This document shows positions 47,881-56,682 of a stretch of 64,000 bases of DNA, piece by piece. The position numbers and the translations under genes were made by a program. Source of the stretch: Pseudorhodoferax sp. Leaf265 (GTDB lineage Bacteria; Pseudomonadota; Gammaproteobacteria; Burkholderiales; Burkholderiaceae_C); assembly GCF_001422365.1 (NCBI RefSeq), contig NZ_LMMT01000005.1, positions 1 through 64,000 on the forward strand, given 5' to 3'. The notes below the pieces were generated by a model, which saw only the letters and a list, made by a program, of their open reading frames with translations, was not told the DNA's origin and did no database searches. The first letter of the stretch is position 1, and every line of letters begins with the position of its first letter.

Positions 47881-48102
47881 AGAACGTGTGAATGAACCGA
47901 TCGCGCCCACGACGGGGTGCGGCGGGCCGCAGGCGTAGGCGCAGGCCGCAGCCCGGGCTTGTGCCCGGGCAAGGACTGCAACGCCCGCATGTGGCCTGGC
48001 GCGCCCCGGCCCGAAGGGCGAGGCCCTGGGCACGGCAATCATGAGGGAGACGAATGCCTATCGGGGCCTCGCGTGGGTGCGAGCGGTTCGTTCACACGTT
48101 CT
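47881..48102 (-). repeat. 222-bp structured element, copy B
   Basis: The ends form a 19-bp stem with one G-T pair (AGAACGTGTGAATGAACCG with its partner at 48084-48102). Inner stems are at the same offsets as in copy A: 7 bp (47905-47911 with 48072-48078), an 8-bp hairpin (47951-47970, loop TTGT) and 10 bp (48019-48028 with 48062-48071). The stems are preserved by paired changes relative to copy A. On the minus strand it begins at the last base of the acireductone dioxygenase TGA and lies 119 bp upstream of groES. Confidence 0.85.
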
Positions 48103-48680
48103 CAACCCTCGAGCTCCTCGCCCACCTGCTCCAGCAGCTGCGCGACGAAGTCGTCGTACAGCGGCAGCGCCGGCAGCGCCGCGCCCGTGGGCTCGGCCAC
48201 CCAGCCCTCGGGCTGGCCGAACAGGCGCAGGGCCTCGAAGGCCGGTGCCTCGCCCGCGTCGAAGCCATGCGCCAGGCCCGCGGGCAGCGCCACCCATTCC
48301 CCGGCCTCGCACAACAGGCCCAGGAAGCCATCGCCGCTGCGCAGGTAGAACAGGCCGGTGCCCGACAGGAAGAAGCGGATCTCGGCATCGCCATGCCGGT
48401 GCTCGGCCAGGAACTGCTGGCGCAGCGCGGGCCAGCGCGCGTCGCCCGGCGCCAGTGCGACGCGGTCGGCGCTGTGCAGCCTGAAGTCGGGCCCCAGGTC
48501 CGCGAGTTCTTCGGCGTAGGCCGCCTGTACCGCATCCAGGCCGCCGGGGGCCGGCAGCGGGCGCAGCGGCCAGCGGCCGAACTGCACGCCCGTGGGCGCG
48601 AGGTGCTGGCGGACCAGGCCGTCGCAGACCCAGGTCTCTTCCCAACGGCCCTCGGTGTCGAAGCGTGCGAGCGCGACCAT
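48102..48680 (-). CDS. mtnD: acireductone dioxygenase
   Basis: A 192-aa cupin of the methionine salvage pathway that oxidises acireductone to the keto acid precursor of methionine plus formate. Metal ligands follow the family pattern: EHRHGDAEIRFF (HxHx4E) and a later His in PAGLAHGFD. It lies 16 bp after metQ on the same strand, linking salvage to methionine uptake. No other mtn gene is nearby. Confidence 0.88.
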   Translation of the reverse strand: MVALARFDTEGRWEETWVCDGLVRQHLAPTGVQFGRWPLRPLPAPGGLDAVQAAYAEELADLGPDFRLHSADRVALAPGDARWPALRQQFLAEHRHGDAEIRFFLSGTGLFYLRSGDGFLGLLCEAGEWVALPAGLAHGFDAGEAPAFEALRLFGQPEGWVAEPTGAALPALPLYDDFVAQLLEQVGEELEG

Positions 48681-48696
48681 GGCGGCCTCCGTCGGT

Positions 48697-49512
48697 CTAC
48701 TGCAGGAAGCTCGGCCGCGCGTAGCCGGCGAAGTGCTTGTCCAGCACCGCCTTGAACTCCGGCGTCTTGAAGGCCTCGACCACGTCCCGGGCCCAGGGCT
48801 GGGCCTTGTCCGCGCTCTTGACTGCGGCCACCAGCAGGTAGTGGTCGGGCGTCTTCTCGAGCACCACGGCCTCGGTCAGTTTCAGGCCCGAGGAGATCGC
48901 GAAGTTGCCGTTGACGATGGCCCACTCCACGTCGCCCAGCGAGCGCGGCAGCTGCGCGGCCTCGAGCGGCACGAGCTTGAGCTTCTTGGGGTTGGCCGTG
49001 ATGTCCTTCTCGGAGACGCGCAGCGGATCCACGTCGGCGCGCACGGTCAACAGGCCCTGGCTCTGCAGCAGCACCAGCGCCCGCGCCAGGTTGCTCGGGT
49101 CGTTGGGCAGCGAGACACGGTCGCCCTCCTTCACCTCGGCGACGGCCTTGCGCTTGCTGGAATAGATGCCCAGCGGCGCGATCGGGCCCTGCACGATTTC
49201 GGCCAGGTCCAGCTTCTGGTCCTGCGCGAACTTTTGGAGGTAGATGATGTGCTGGAAGTAGTTGACGTCCAGCGAACCCTGGGCCAGCGCGAGGTTGGGC
49301 TGCACGTAGTCGTTGAACTCGACGAGCCTGACCTTGTAGCCCTTCTTCTCGAGCTGCGGCTGGATGCCGAGCTTGAGCACGTCGACGTTGGAGCCGGCGG
49401 TGGCGCCGATCACCAGCTCCTTCTTGGCGGCGGATTGGGCGAATGCGGCGGGCGCGGCGGCCAGGGCGATGGTGGCCAGCGCGGCCAGCGTGGTGCGACG
49501 GATCATGGACAT
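48697..49512 (-). CDS. metQ: MetQ-type substrate-binding lipoprotein-family protein
   Basis: A 271-aa NlpA/MetQ-family binding protein with a cleavable signal peptide (ending AAFAQS) rather than an obvious lipobox. Family segments are VEFNDYVQPNLALAQGSLDVNYFQH and NDPSNLARALVLLQ. It is part of metNIQ: 23 bp separate it from metI. The ligand is probably methionine or another sulfur compound. Confidence 0.9.
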   Translation of the reverse strand: MSMIRRTTLAALATIALAAAPAAFAQSAAKKELVIGATAGSNVDVLKLGIQPQLEKKGYKVRLVEFNDYVQPNLALAQGSLDVNYFQHIIYLQKFAQDQKLDLAEIVQGPIAPLGIYSSKRKAVAEVKEGDRVSLPNDPSNLARALVLLQSQGLLTVRADVDPLRVSEKDITANPKKLKLVPLEAAQLPRSLGDVEWAIVNGNFAISSGLKLTEAVVLEKTPDHYLLVAAVKSADKAQPWARDVVEAFKTPEFKAVLDKHFAGYARPSFLQ

Positions 49513-49535
49513 GGTGTGTGGAAGGACGAAGGGGT

Positions 49536-50198
49536 TCAGCGCTTGTCGAGCTTGCTGGCCAGGCCGTTGCCGGCGAACTGCAGAATCTGCACGAGCACCA
49601 CGAGCAGCGCCACGGTCAGCACCATGACGTCGGTCTGGAAGCGGTAGTAGCCGTAGCGGATCGCCAGGTCGCCGATGCCGCCGCCGCCCACCACGCCGGC
49701 CACGGCGGAGTAGGACAGGAAGCTCACGGCCAGCACGGTGAGCGCCAGCACCAGGCCCGATCTGGCCTCGACCAGCAGCACGCGCAGCACGATCTGCAGC
49801 TCCGATGCGCCCATGGCGTGCGCCGCCTCGATCACGCCGCGCGGCACCTCGCGCAGCGACTGGTCGACCAGCCGCGCGAAGTACGGGATGGCGGCGAACG
49901 ACAGCGGCACGGCCGCGGCCAGCGGGCCGATGGAGGTGCCGGCGATGATGCGCGTGAACGGCACCAGCGCCACCAAGAGGATGATGAAGGGGAAGGAGCG
50001 CACGGTGTTGACGACCCAGTTCAGCACCAGGAACAGCGGCCGGTTCTCCAGCGACTGGCCGGGGCCGAGCAGGAACAGCAGCACGCCGAGCGGCCCGCCC
50101 AGCAGCAGCGCGGCCGACAGGCCGATGGCCAGCATCAGGAAGGTCTGGCCCGTGGCCAGCCACAGCTCGGGCAGGATGGCGGCGATGTTGTCAGGCAT
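49536..50198 (-). CDS. metI: methionine-type ABC transporter permease
   Basis: A 220-aa permease with five membrane helices. The EAA loop is EVPRGVIEAAHAMGASELQIVLRV-like, and typical segments are VNTVRSFPFIILLVAL and GGGGIGDLAIRYGY. ATG 50198 overlaps the metN stop by 8 bp. Confidence 0.93.
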   Translation of the reverse strand: MPDNIAAILPELWLATGQTFLMLAIGLSAALLLGGPLGVLLFLLGPGQSLENRPLFLVLNWVVNTVRSFPFIILLVALVPFTRIIAGTSIGPLAAAVPLSFAAIPYFARLVDQSLREVPRGVIEAAHAMGASELQIVLRVLLVEARSGLVLALTVLAVSFLSYSAVAGVVGGGGIGDLAIRYGYYRFQTDVMVLTVALLVVLVQILQFAGNGLASKLDKR

Positions 50199-51036
50199 GG
50201 GCCACCTCGCGCAGCGGCACGGGGGCAGCGGCCTGCTGCTGCCGTTCGTTCGTCTCGCGCGTGCGCTGGCGCACCAGCGCATCGATCTCCTGGCCCAGCC
50301 CGGTCTTGCGCGCGGCCACCGGGCCGTCGACGGCGAACTGCTCGACCACCTGGCCCTTCTCCAAAATGGCGACATGGCGGCACAGCGCCTGCACCACGGG
50401 CAGCTCGTGCGTGACGATCACGATGGTCACACCGAGCTGGTGGTTGATCTCGCGCAGCTGCTGCAGCAGCGCGCGCGTGGTCTCGCTGTCCAGCGCCGAG
50501 GTGGGCTCGTCGCACAGCAGCACCTGCGGGCGCGGCGCCAGCGCCCGCGCGATGGCCACGCGCTGCTTCTGCCCGCCCGACAACTGGGCCGGGTAGCTGT
50601 CGACCTTCTCCGACAGGCCCACCAGGGCCAGGCATTCGCGCACGCGCGCCTCGGTCTCGGCGCGGTCGTGCTTGCCGTGGATGCGCAGCGGGAAGGCCAC
50701 GTTGTCGAACACCGTGGCGTTCTGCACCAGGTTGAACTGCTGGAAGATCATGCCGATCTGCTGGCGCGCGGCGCGCAGTTCGGCGCGCGACAGCGCGGTC
50801 AGCTCGCGGCCGGCCACGAACACGCGGCCGGCGTCGGGCCGCTCCAGCAGGTTGATCAGGCGCAGCAGCGTGGACTTGCCGGCGCCGCTCTGGCCGACCA
50901 GGCCGAACACATCGCCTTCATGGACTTCCAGCGTGGTGCGGCGCACGGCGTCGAAGGCGTCGCCGTTGGGCAGCCGGAAGGACTTGTGCACGCCTTCGAG
51001 GCGGATCACGGGCGGCGCGGCAGTGGGATGGGACAT
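50191..51036 (-). CDS. metN: methionine-type ABC transporter ATPase
   Basis: A 281-aa ATPase with Walker A GQSGAGKST, signature LSGGQKQRVAIARAL and Walker B VLLCDEPTSALD. It is short for MetN (about 343 aa) because the C-terminal NIL regulatory domain that senses methionine is missing; the second copy at 57512 has the longer C-terminus. It is the first gene of metNIQ-mtnD and divergent from the FMN reductase. Confidence 0.92.
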   Translation of the reverse strand: MSHPTAAPPVIRLEGVHKSFRLPNGDAFDAVRRTTLEVHEGDVFGLVGQSGAGKSTLLRLINLLERPDAGRVFVAGRELTALSRAELRAARQQIGMIFQQFNLVQNATVFDNVAFPLRIHGKHDRAETEARVRECLALVGLSEKVDSYPAQLSGGQKQRVAIARALAPRPQVLLCDEPTSALDSETTRALLQQLREINHQLGVTIVIVTHELPVVQALCRHVAILEKGQVVEQFAVDGPVAARKTGLGQEIDALVRQRTRETNERQQQAAAPVPLREVAHA

Positions 51037-51115
51037 GGGTGCAGCGTGTGGGGACGGAAAGAAGCTGCAGTGTGGGCAGGCGCGGGCGCCGCGTGAACGA
51101 ATCAATCGGACGCTG

Positions 51116-51127
51116 CTTATGCGGTTT
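51116..51127. promoter_or_regulatory. candidate sulfur-starvation box in the metN/msuE divergent promoter
   Basis: CTTATGCGGTTT (reverse AAACCGCATAAG) lies 80 bp upstream of metN and 125 bp upstream of the FMN reductase. The same 12 bases occur upstream of the ssuA-like gene at 45624-45635. A looser relative (AAAACCGATATGCATAGAAG on the minus strand) is at 51164-51183. Confidence 0.5.
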
Positions 51128-51251
51128 GCGCAGAAGCGGCCGCGGGGCCTGGGCACGAAAAGCTTCTATGCATATCGGTTTTCGTTCGTTGGTGGGCGCC
51201 CGGGCCAACCCTAGAGTGGCAGCCTTCTCTGCCTTTTCAGTCCCCCTTCCC

Positions 51252-51818
51252 ATGACCAAGCCCCTGGACATCGTCGCCGTCGTCGGCAGCACCTACCAGC
51301 CTTCGCGCACCCGTGCGCTGGTCGACGCGCTCGTCGTCGAACTGGAACAGCGCCTGGTGGCGCGCACACGCATCCTGCAGATCGGCGACTTCGCCCGCCC
51401 GCTGGGCCAGGCGCTGTCGCGCGAGGAACTGCCGCAGGAGATCCAGGGCCATCTGGCGTCCATCGAGTCGGCCGACCTGCTGATCGCGGCCGCGCCGGTC
51501 TACCGCGGCTCCTACCCGGGCCACTTCAAGCACCTGTTCGACCTGGTCGGCCAGGAGTCGCTGGTCGACAAGCCGGTGCTGCTGGCGGCCACGGGTGGCA
51601 GCGACCGCCACGCGCTGGTGCTGGACCACCAGCTGCGCCCGCTGTTCAGCTTCTTCCAGTCGCTGACGCTGCCGATCGGCGTGTACGGCACCAACACCGA
51701 CTTCGACAACTACCGCGTCACGAGCCCGGCCCTGCAGGCCCGGCTGCAACTGGCGGCCGAGCGCGCCGTGCCGCTGTTCGACGCCAGCCAACGCCGCCCG
51801 CTGCTGCGCGCCGCCTGA
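51252..51818 (+). CDS. msuE: NADPH-dependent FMN reductase (MsuE-like)
   Basis: A 188-aa flavodoxin-fold reductase supplying FMNH2 to two-component monooxygenases. The flavin-binding start is VVGSTYQPSRTRALVDAL, and later segments are PVYRGSYPGHFKHLFDLV and GGSDRHALVLDHQL. Length and context (sulfur genes) fit MsuE/SsuE. It is the likely partner of the LLM monooxygenase at 43201, although transcribed separately. Confidence 0.88.
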   Translation: MTKPLDIVAVVGSTYQPSRTRALVDALVVELEQRLVARTRILQIGDFARPLGQALSREELPQEIQGHLASIESADLLIAAAPVYRGSYPGHFKHLFDLVGQESLVDKPVLLAATGGSDRHALVLDHQLRPLFSFFQSLTLPIGVYGTNTDFDNYRVTSPALQARLQLAAERAVPLFDASQRRPLLRAA

Positions 51819-51842
51819 GTTCACCCTTGTCTCCTGGCCTCC

Positions 51843-51886
51843 TGGGGCCGTTCGGCCCCGGTGCGCACCGCGCCCCGGGGTTTTTT
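51843..51886 (+). terminator. intrinsic terminator after the FMN reductase gene
   Basis: A hairpin (GGGGCC, loop GTTC, GGCCCC) and an extended GC stem (CCCCGG...CCGGGG) lead into TTTTTT at 51881-51886. It ends the plus-strand gene and separates it from the convergent receptor gene. Confidence 0.75.
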
Positions 51887-51917
51887 CTCGACCCGGCGCG
51901 GCGCGTGCCGCCCCGCC

Positions 51918-54332
51918 TCACAGCCGGGGCGTGTACTTCAGCGTGAACATCACGTTGCGCGGATCACCGAAGTCGAAGCCGGAGTAACCGACGAAGCCCG
52001 GCAGCCAGTAGCGCTTGTCGAACAGGTTGTTCACGTTCACCGCCAGCTGGACTTCGCGCGTGGCCTGCCAGCCCAGGCGCAGGTTCGCCACCGTGTAGCC
52101 GGGCACCCGGAACTTGTTGCTGCTGAAGGTATGGCTCTGGGTGTGGCTCTGCGTGGTGAAGCCGGCACCCACCGTCACGCTGTTCCAGTCGCCGGGCAGG
52201 CGGTAGGAGGCCCAGGTCCGCAGCATGTGGCTTGGCGTCCAGGTGCTGTAGACCTGGCCCTGCAGTTCCGGATCGCTCAGGTATTCGGTGGTGTTGTAGG
52301 TGTAGCCGGCCGTCAGCTGGAGACGGGGCAGGACTTCCCCGCTGACTTCCGCTTCGACCCCCTGGCTGCGCACCTTGCCGGTGGCTTGCGCGCAGTACCA
52401 GCCGTCGCACTGCATGCCCGACGCCATGTCGGTGACGGCGCGGTTCTTGTGGTCGTAGCGGAACACGGCCAGCGAGGCGTTCACGCGCCCGTCGAGCAGC
52501 TCGCCCTTGATGCCGGCCTCCAGGTTGACCCCGGTGACCGGCTCCAGCACCGTGCCCTGCGCCGTGCGTTCGGACTGCGGCTCGAACACGCCCGAGTAGC
52601 TGCCGTAGAGCGACCATTGCGGCGTCAGCGCGTAGACCAGGCCGGCATAGGGCGTGATCTCGCCCGAAGCGCGCTGCGGGGTCTCGGAGCCGCTCGCCCG
52701 GTCGGTGTAGAGGTTGTCGTACCAGCTGGCGCGCACGCCGACGATGGCCGTCAGTGGTTCGGTCAGGCGGGTGCGCAGCCGCGCGTAGACGCCCTTTTGC
52801 TCCACGTCGTAGGCCGACAGGTACTGCCGTCCCCCCGCCGCCAGCAGGCTGGCCACGGTCGGCTCGGCGCGGTCGTGGTCGATGGCGAAGACATTGCCGC
52901 CGGCCGTGAAGCTGCGGGCGAACATGTCGTTGGTCTTGTACTTCGCGTAGCTGCTGCCCAGCGTCAGTTCGTGGCGCAGGCCGAGCGCCTCGAAGCGACC
53001 GTTCACGAAGGCATCGAGCCCCACCGTGTCGCTGTCGAAGTCCGTGATCCAGTTGGCGTAGGTCAGCCCACTGCCGTTGGCCGCGGTGACGCCGTGCAGG
53101 CGCTGGTGCGTGGAGCTGGCCTTCTCGCGCATGCGCAGCGCGGAGACCTTGAGCGTCCAATCCGCGTTGAAGCGGTGGCTCAGGTCGGCGTACACGCTGG
53201 TCTGCGCGATGCCGGCCCGGTTCCACCGGGCGCCGGTGTAGGTCGAACGCGGCAGCCCCATGTCGCTGCCCGCCGCGTTGATGGGCAGGCCATAGATCAT
53301 CGGCCGCCCTGCGCTGTCCGAGTGGCCGACGGCGATGCCCACGGTGGTGTCGGCACCGATGTCGTAGTCCAGCGCGCCATAGGCCTTGTGCGTGCGGTTG
53401 TGCACCTGGTCGACGAAGGAATGGCTGCGGGCTTCGTCCAGCACCACGCGCCCGCGCAGGGAGCCGTCCTGGTTCAGCGGCCCGCCGGCGTCCAGCTGCA
53501 GGCCGTAGCGGTCCCAGGAGCCGGCGCGGGCCGTGATGGCCACGGTCTTCTCGGGCTGGCCGCGCTTGCGCACCAGGTTGACGGAGCCACCCGGGCTGCC
53601 GGTGCCCTGCAGCAGGCCGGAGGCGCCGCGCAGCACCTCCATGCGGTCGAAGAAGACCATGTCTTCGGTGCCCCAGTTGCCCAGAGACCACATGTCGCGC
53701 GGAATGGCCACGCCATCGTACAGCCAGGTGCCGATGCCGAAGCCGCGCGCGGTGAGTGTCATGCCCTGGCCGTTGCCATTGGCCGCCACCACGCCGGTGA
53801 CGCTGTTGGCGGCCACGCGCATGTCGACGATGCCCTGCTCGTCCAGCTGCTTGCGCGTCATCACGCTGATGGACTGCGGGATGTCCTTCAGGGCCTGGTC
53901 GCCCTTGGCGATGCTGACCGCGCGGACCGCAAAGCTGTCCGAACCCTCGGTGGTCGCGCTGCGTTCGGCGGCGGCGGACACGGTGACGGACGGCAGCGTG
54001 GACGCCGACGACGCCGCCAGGCGCTGGACCACCAGCGTCTTGCCCTGCACATGCCCCTGCAGGCCGGTGCCGGCCAGCAGCTCGTTCAGGGCCGTGCGCA
54101 GTTCGCGCTGCCCGGCCACACGCTGGCCCTGCTTGCCCTGCACCAGCTCGGGCGGAAAAGCCAGCTGCAGGCCGGCCTGCCCGGCGAACGCGGCCAGCGC
54201 GGCCGGCAGCGGCTGCGCGGGGATGTCGAACGAGAGGTTCTGCGCCAGTGCGGACTGCAGCGAGAGGGCAAAGCCCAGGGCAGCGACGGCGCCGGCCAGG
54301 CGGTGGCGGCGCGCGGGAAGTTGGTTCTGCAT
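51918..54332 (-). CDS. TonB-dependent siderophore receptor with signalling (STN) domain
   Basis: An 804-aa outer-membrane receptor. It has a signal peptide (about 1-31), an N-terminal STN signalling domain (about 33-85; LSFDIPAQPLPAALAAFAGQ), a plug (about 130-240; IPQSISVMTRKQLDEQ, RGFGIG) and a 22-strand barrel. The STN domain shows it is a transducer that signals ligand binding to a FecR-type partner, which here is encoded directly upstream as a sigma/anti-sigma fusion. GTG 54365 is an alternative start. The ligand is probably a ferric siderophore of the FhuE/FpvA class. Confidence 0.92.
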   Translation of the reverse strand: MQNQLPARRHRLAGAVAALGFALSLQSALAQNLSFDIPAQPLPAALAAFAGQAGLQLAFPPELVQGKQGQRVAGQRELRTALNELLAGTGLQGHVQGKTLVVQRLAASSASTLPSVTVSAAAERSATTEGSDSFAVRAVSIAKGDQALKDIPQSISVMTRKQLDEQGIVDMRVAANSVTGVVAANGNGQGMTLTARGFGIGTWLYDGVAIPRDMWSLGNWGTEDMVFFDRMEVLRGASGLLQGTGSPGGSVNLVRKRGQPEKTVAITARAGSWDRYGLQLDAGGPLNQDGSLRGRVVLDEARSHSFVDQVHNRTHKAYGALDYDIGADTTVGIAVGHSDSAGRPMIYGLPINAAGSDMGLPRSTYTGARWNRAGIAQTSVYADLSHRFNADWTLKVSALRMREKASSTHQRLHGVTAANGSGLTYANWITDFDSDTVGLDAFVNGRFEALGLRHELTLGSSYAKYKTNDMFARSFTAGGNVFAIDHDRAEPTVASLLAAGGRQYLSAYDVEQKGVYARLRTRLTEPLTAIVGVRASWYDNLYTDRASGSETPQRASGEITPYAGLVYALTPQWSLYGSYSGVFEPQSERTAQGTVLEPVTGVNLEAGIKGELLDGRVNASLAVFRYDHKNRAVTDMASGMQCDGWYCAQATGKVRSQGVEAEVSGEVLPRLQLTAGYTYNTTEYLSDPELQGQVYSTWTPSHMLRTWASYRLPGDWNSVTVGAGFTTQSHTQSHTFSSNKFRVPGYTVANLRLGWQATREVQLAVNVNNLFDKRYWLPGFVGYSGFDFGDPRNVMFTLKYTPRL

Positions 54333-54416
54333 GACGGCGGTCTGGGTTGGTTGCAATGCGTTCACAACCGGTAAGACCGACGAGCCGCGAAAACCCTGAA
54401 ACTCTTTTCTTGGCCG

Positions 54417-55706
54417 CTACCGCGCCGCAACCTCCACGCCGCCATCGGGCAGCGTCTTCAGCCGCACCGGCAGCACGCGTGGCAGCGAGGCCAGCCAGTC
54501 GCCGGCGTCGGCCACCCGCAGCTTGCCGCTGATGCGCAGCCCGGCCACGCCGGGCGCGGCGCGCAGCGGGGTGGGCGCATAGCGCTCCACCCGCGCCAGC
54601 GCATCGGCCAGTGGCACGGCGTCGAAAGCGATCTCGCCCTGGCGCCAGGCGGCCGGGCGGGCGACGTCGCTCAGCTGCGTCCTGCCACCGTGGGCGCGCA
54701 GGCCCTGGCCGGCGCCCAGTTCCTGCGTGCGGCCCCAGGCGTCCACCCGCACCCGGCCCGATTCCACCTGCACCAGCACGCCCTGCCCGCCGTCGATCTC
54801 CACGCCGAAGCGGGTGCCCAGCACGGTGACCTGCACGCCGCGCGCCTGGACGATGAAGGGCCGGTCCGCATCGCGGCGCACCGCGAAGAAGGCCGCGCCG
54901 TCCAGCAGCCGGACGCGCCGCTGCGCGGCGTCGTAGTCGACCTCGATGCGGCTGGCCGCGTCGAGCGTGAGTTCGGAGCCGTCGGGCAGGCTGCGCTGCA
55001 GCCGCTGGCCGCGCAGCGTGGACAGCGCGGTCTGGAAGCGCCGGGCTTCGCGCTGCAGGTGCTGCCACAGGGCGGTGCCGGTGGCACCCACGGCGAACAC
55101 GCCGAGCAGGGCCGCCAGCGATCTGCGGCGGCCGGCGGCCTTGGGCCGGGCATGGGCCGGCGGCGTGTGGCGCCAGGCATGCAGCGCATCCTCGATGCAG
55201 CGCGTGGCCTGGCCGATGTCGCGCTCCACCGTGTTGAGCGACACGCCCAGCCGGGCCGCGGTGTCCGCCTGCTTCTCCCCGTGCAGACCGCAGGCCAGGT
55301 AGGCGTCGCGCGCGCGGGGGGCGAGGCCGGCCAGCGCCTGCTCGACCACGGCCAGGGCCTGGCGGTACATCGCGGTGTCGGCCACGTCGGGGGCCTGCGC
55401 GGGGGATGCGGCATCGGCCTGCCCGCACTCCGCCAGGTAGCCCGCCATCCACTGGTCGCGCCGCAGGTGGTTCATGGCCAGGTTGTGCGAGACGGTGAAC
55501 AGGTAGGCGCGCGGGTCGGCCGGCGTGGCGTCCTGCGCGCCGCCCTGGCGCTCGGCGATGCGCAGCCAGGTGTCGTGCGCCAGGCCGCGCGCCTCCTCCA
55601 GATTGCCGGTGCGCCGGGCGATGTAGCGGATCAGCTCGGTGTAATGGGTCTCGAAGGCGCTGAGCAAGGCGCTCGTGGAAGCGGCGGGCGGGTTCATGGC
55701 GGCCAC
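54417..55706 (-). CDS. fused FecI-type ECF sigma factor and FecR-type regulator
   Basis: A 429-aa single ORF. Residues about 10-90 are sigma region 2 (ETHYTELIRYIARRTGNLEE, LAMNHLRRDQWM). About 120-180 are region 4 (GLHGEKQADTAARLGVSLNT). About 200-220 form one membrane helix (SLAALLGVFAVGATGTALW). The rest is a FecR periplasmic domain (LPDGSELTLDAASRIEVDYD, VTVLGTRFGV) and a C-terminal receptor-contacting domain. The cytoplasmic anti-sigma domain of normal FecR is absent. IutY of Pseudomonas putida is a known example of this design, activated by proteolysis. GTG 55706 has GGAGG 8 nt upstream; ATG 55697 and ATG 55712 are alternatives. The receptor gene follows after 84 bp. Confidence 0.88.
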   Translation of the reverse strand: MAAMNPPAASTSALLSAFETHYTELIRYIARRTGNLEEARGLAHDTWLRIAERQGGAQDATPADPRAYLFTVSHNLAMNHLRRDQWMAGYLAECGQADAASPAQAPDVADTAMYRQALAVVEQALAGLAPRARDAYLACGLHGEKQADTAARLGVSLNTVERDIGQATRCIEDALHAWRHTPPAHARPKAAGRRRSLAALLGVFAVGATGTALWQHLQREARRFQTALSTLRGQRLQRSLPDGSELTLDAASRIEVDYDAAQRRVRLLDGAAFFAVRRDADRPFIVQARGVQVTVLGTRFGVEIDGGQGVLVQVESGRVRVDAWGRTQELGAGQGLRAHGGRTQLSDVARPAAWRQGEIAFDAVPLADALARVERYAPTPLRAAPGVAGLRISGKLRVADAGDWLASLPRVLPVRLKTLPDGGVEVAAR

Positions 55707-55718
55707 GATCATAGCCTC

Positions 55719-55739
55719 CAATGAGAATATTTCTCATTG
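55719..55739. promoter_or_regulatory. Fur-box-like palindrome
   Basis: The arms CAATGAGAA and TTCTCATTG flank TAT, giving a 21-bp palindrome close to Fur sites seen at iron-starvation sigma genes. It overlaps the ribosome-binding region of the fused sigma gene and abuts TTGACA (minus strand, 55738-55743), a possible -35 element. It probably couples expression of the iron-signalling pair to iron limitation. Confidence 0.75.
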
Positions 55740-55854
55740 TCAACCACTACAGCGCCCGCGCACCACGCCGCGCATATGCACATGCGCGTTCCTTCGTTCC
55801 CTTGCGCGCGCGCCGCGGCGACAGTGCCGTCTCCAACACTTCGCACCGCGCGCC

Positions 55855-56673
55855 ATGACGCCATTCCTTCGCCACCGACGGTCCCTGCTGGCCGGCACCG
55901 CCGCCACCCTGCTCGCCCTGACCGCCGGCTCCGCCATCGCCCAGGACAAGCAACGCCTGAAGGTCGGCATCTCGGTCGGCAATGCCGAGCAGATCTTCGA
56001 GGTGGTCAAGAAGGTCGCCGCGCAGCAGGGCCTGCAGTTGGACGTGGTGGTGTTCAACGACTACCAGCTGCCCAACGCCGCACTGGCCGCCGGCGACCTG
56101 GACGCCAACGCCTTCCAGCACCAGCCCTTCCTGGACAACCAGAACAAGGCGCGCGGCTTCGACATCGTGCCCGTGGGCCTGACCGTCACCGCGCCGCTGG
56201 GCTTTTACTCGCGCAAGATCAAGTCGATCGACGCGCTGCCCGAGGGCGCCTCGGTCGGCATCCAGAACGACCCCTCCAACGGCAACCGCGCGCTGCTGCT
56301 GCAGCAGAGCGCCGGCCTGATCACGCTCAAACCCGAGGCCGTGAAGAACAACACGGCCACGCCGCTGGACGTGGTGGCCAACCCGAAGAAGCTCAAGCTG
56401 GTGCCGCTGGACGCCGCGCAGCTGCCGCGCTCGCTCGACGACCTGGCCATCGCCTCGATCAACAACGACTACGCCGAGAAGGCCGGCCTGTCGCTGGCAC
56501 GCGATGCCGTGATCAAGGAGTCGCCCAAGAGCCCCTACGCCAACCTGATCGCCGTGCGCCGTGCCGACCAGGACAAGCCCTGGGCCAAGCGCCTGGTGGC
56601 GGCCTACCAGTCGCCCGAGGTCAAACAGTTCATCGACACCCGATTCAACGGCGCCCTGGTGCCGGCCTTCTGA
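55855..56673 (+). CDS. MetQ-type substrate-binding protein
   Basis: A 272-aa NlpA/MetQ-family protein. The signal peptide is residues 1 to about 30 (cleaved near SAIAQD). Family segments are VVFNDYQLPNAALAAGDLDANAFQH and IQNDPSNGNRALLLL-like. It ends RFNGALVPAF. It is the first of two tandem binding-protein genes preceding one ATPase and one permease, so the transporter may use alternative binding proteins. Confidence 0.9.
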   Translation: MTPFLRHRRSLLAGTAATLLALTAGSAIAQDKQRLKVGISVGNAEQIFEVVKKVAAQQGLQLDVVVFNDYQLPNAALAAGDLDANAFQHQPFLDNQNKARGFDIVPVGLTVTAPLGFYSRKIKSIDALPEGASVGIQNDPSNGNRALLLQQSAGLITLKPEAVKNNTATPLDVVANPKKLKLVPLDAAQLPRSLDDLAIASINNDYAEKAGLSLARDAVIKESPKSPYANLIAVRRADQDKPWAKRLVAAYQSPEVKQFIDTRFNGALVPAF

Positions 56674-56682
56674 GGACACCCC

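Noticed and set aside
51964..55743. A 1259-codon minus-strand open frame across receptor and sigma genes
   Set aside because: It is out of frame with both recognisable proteins and contains no domain.
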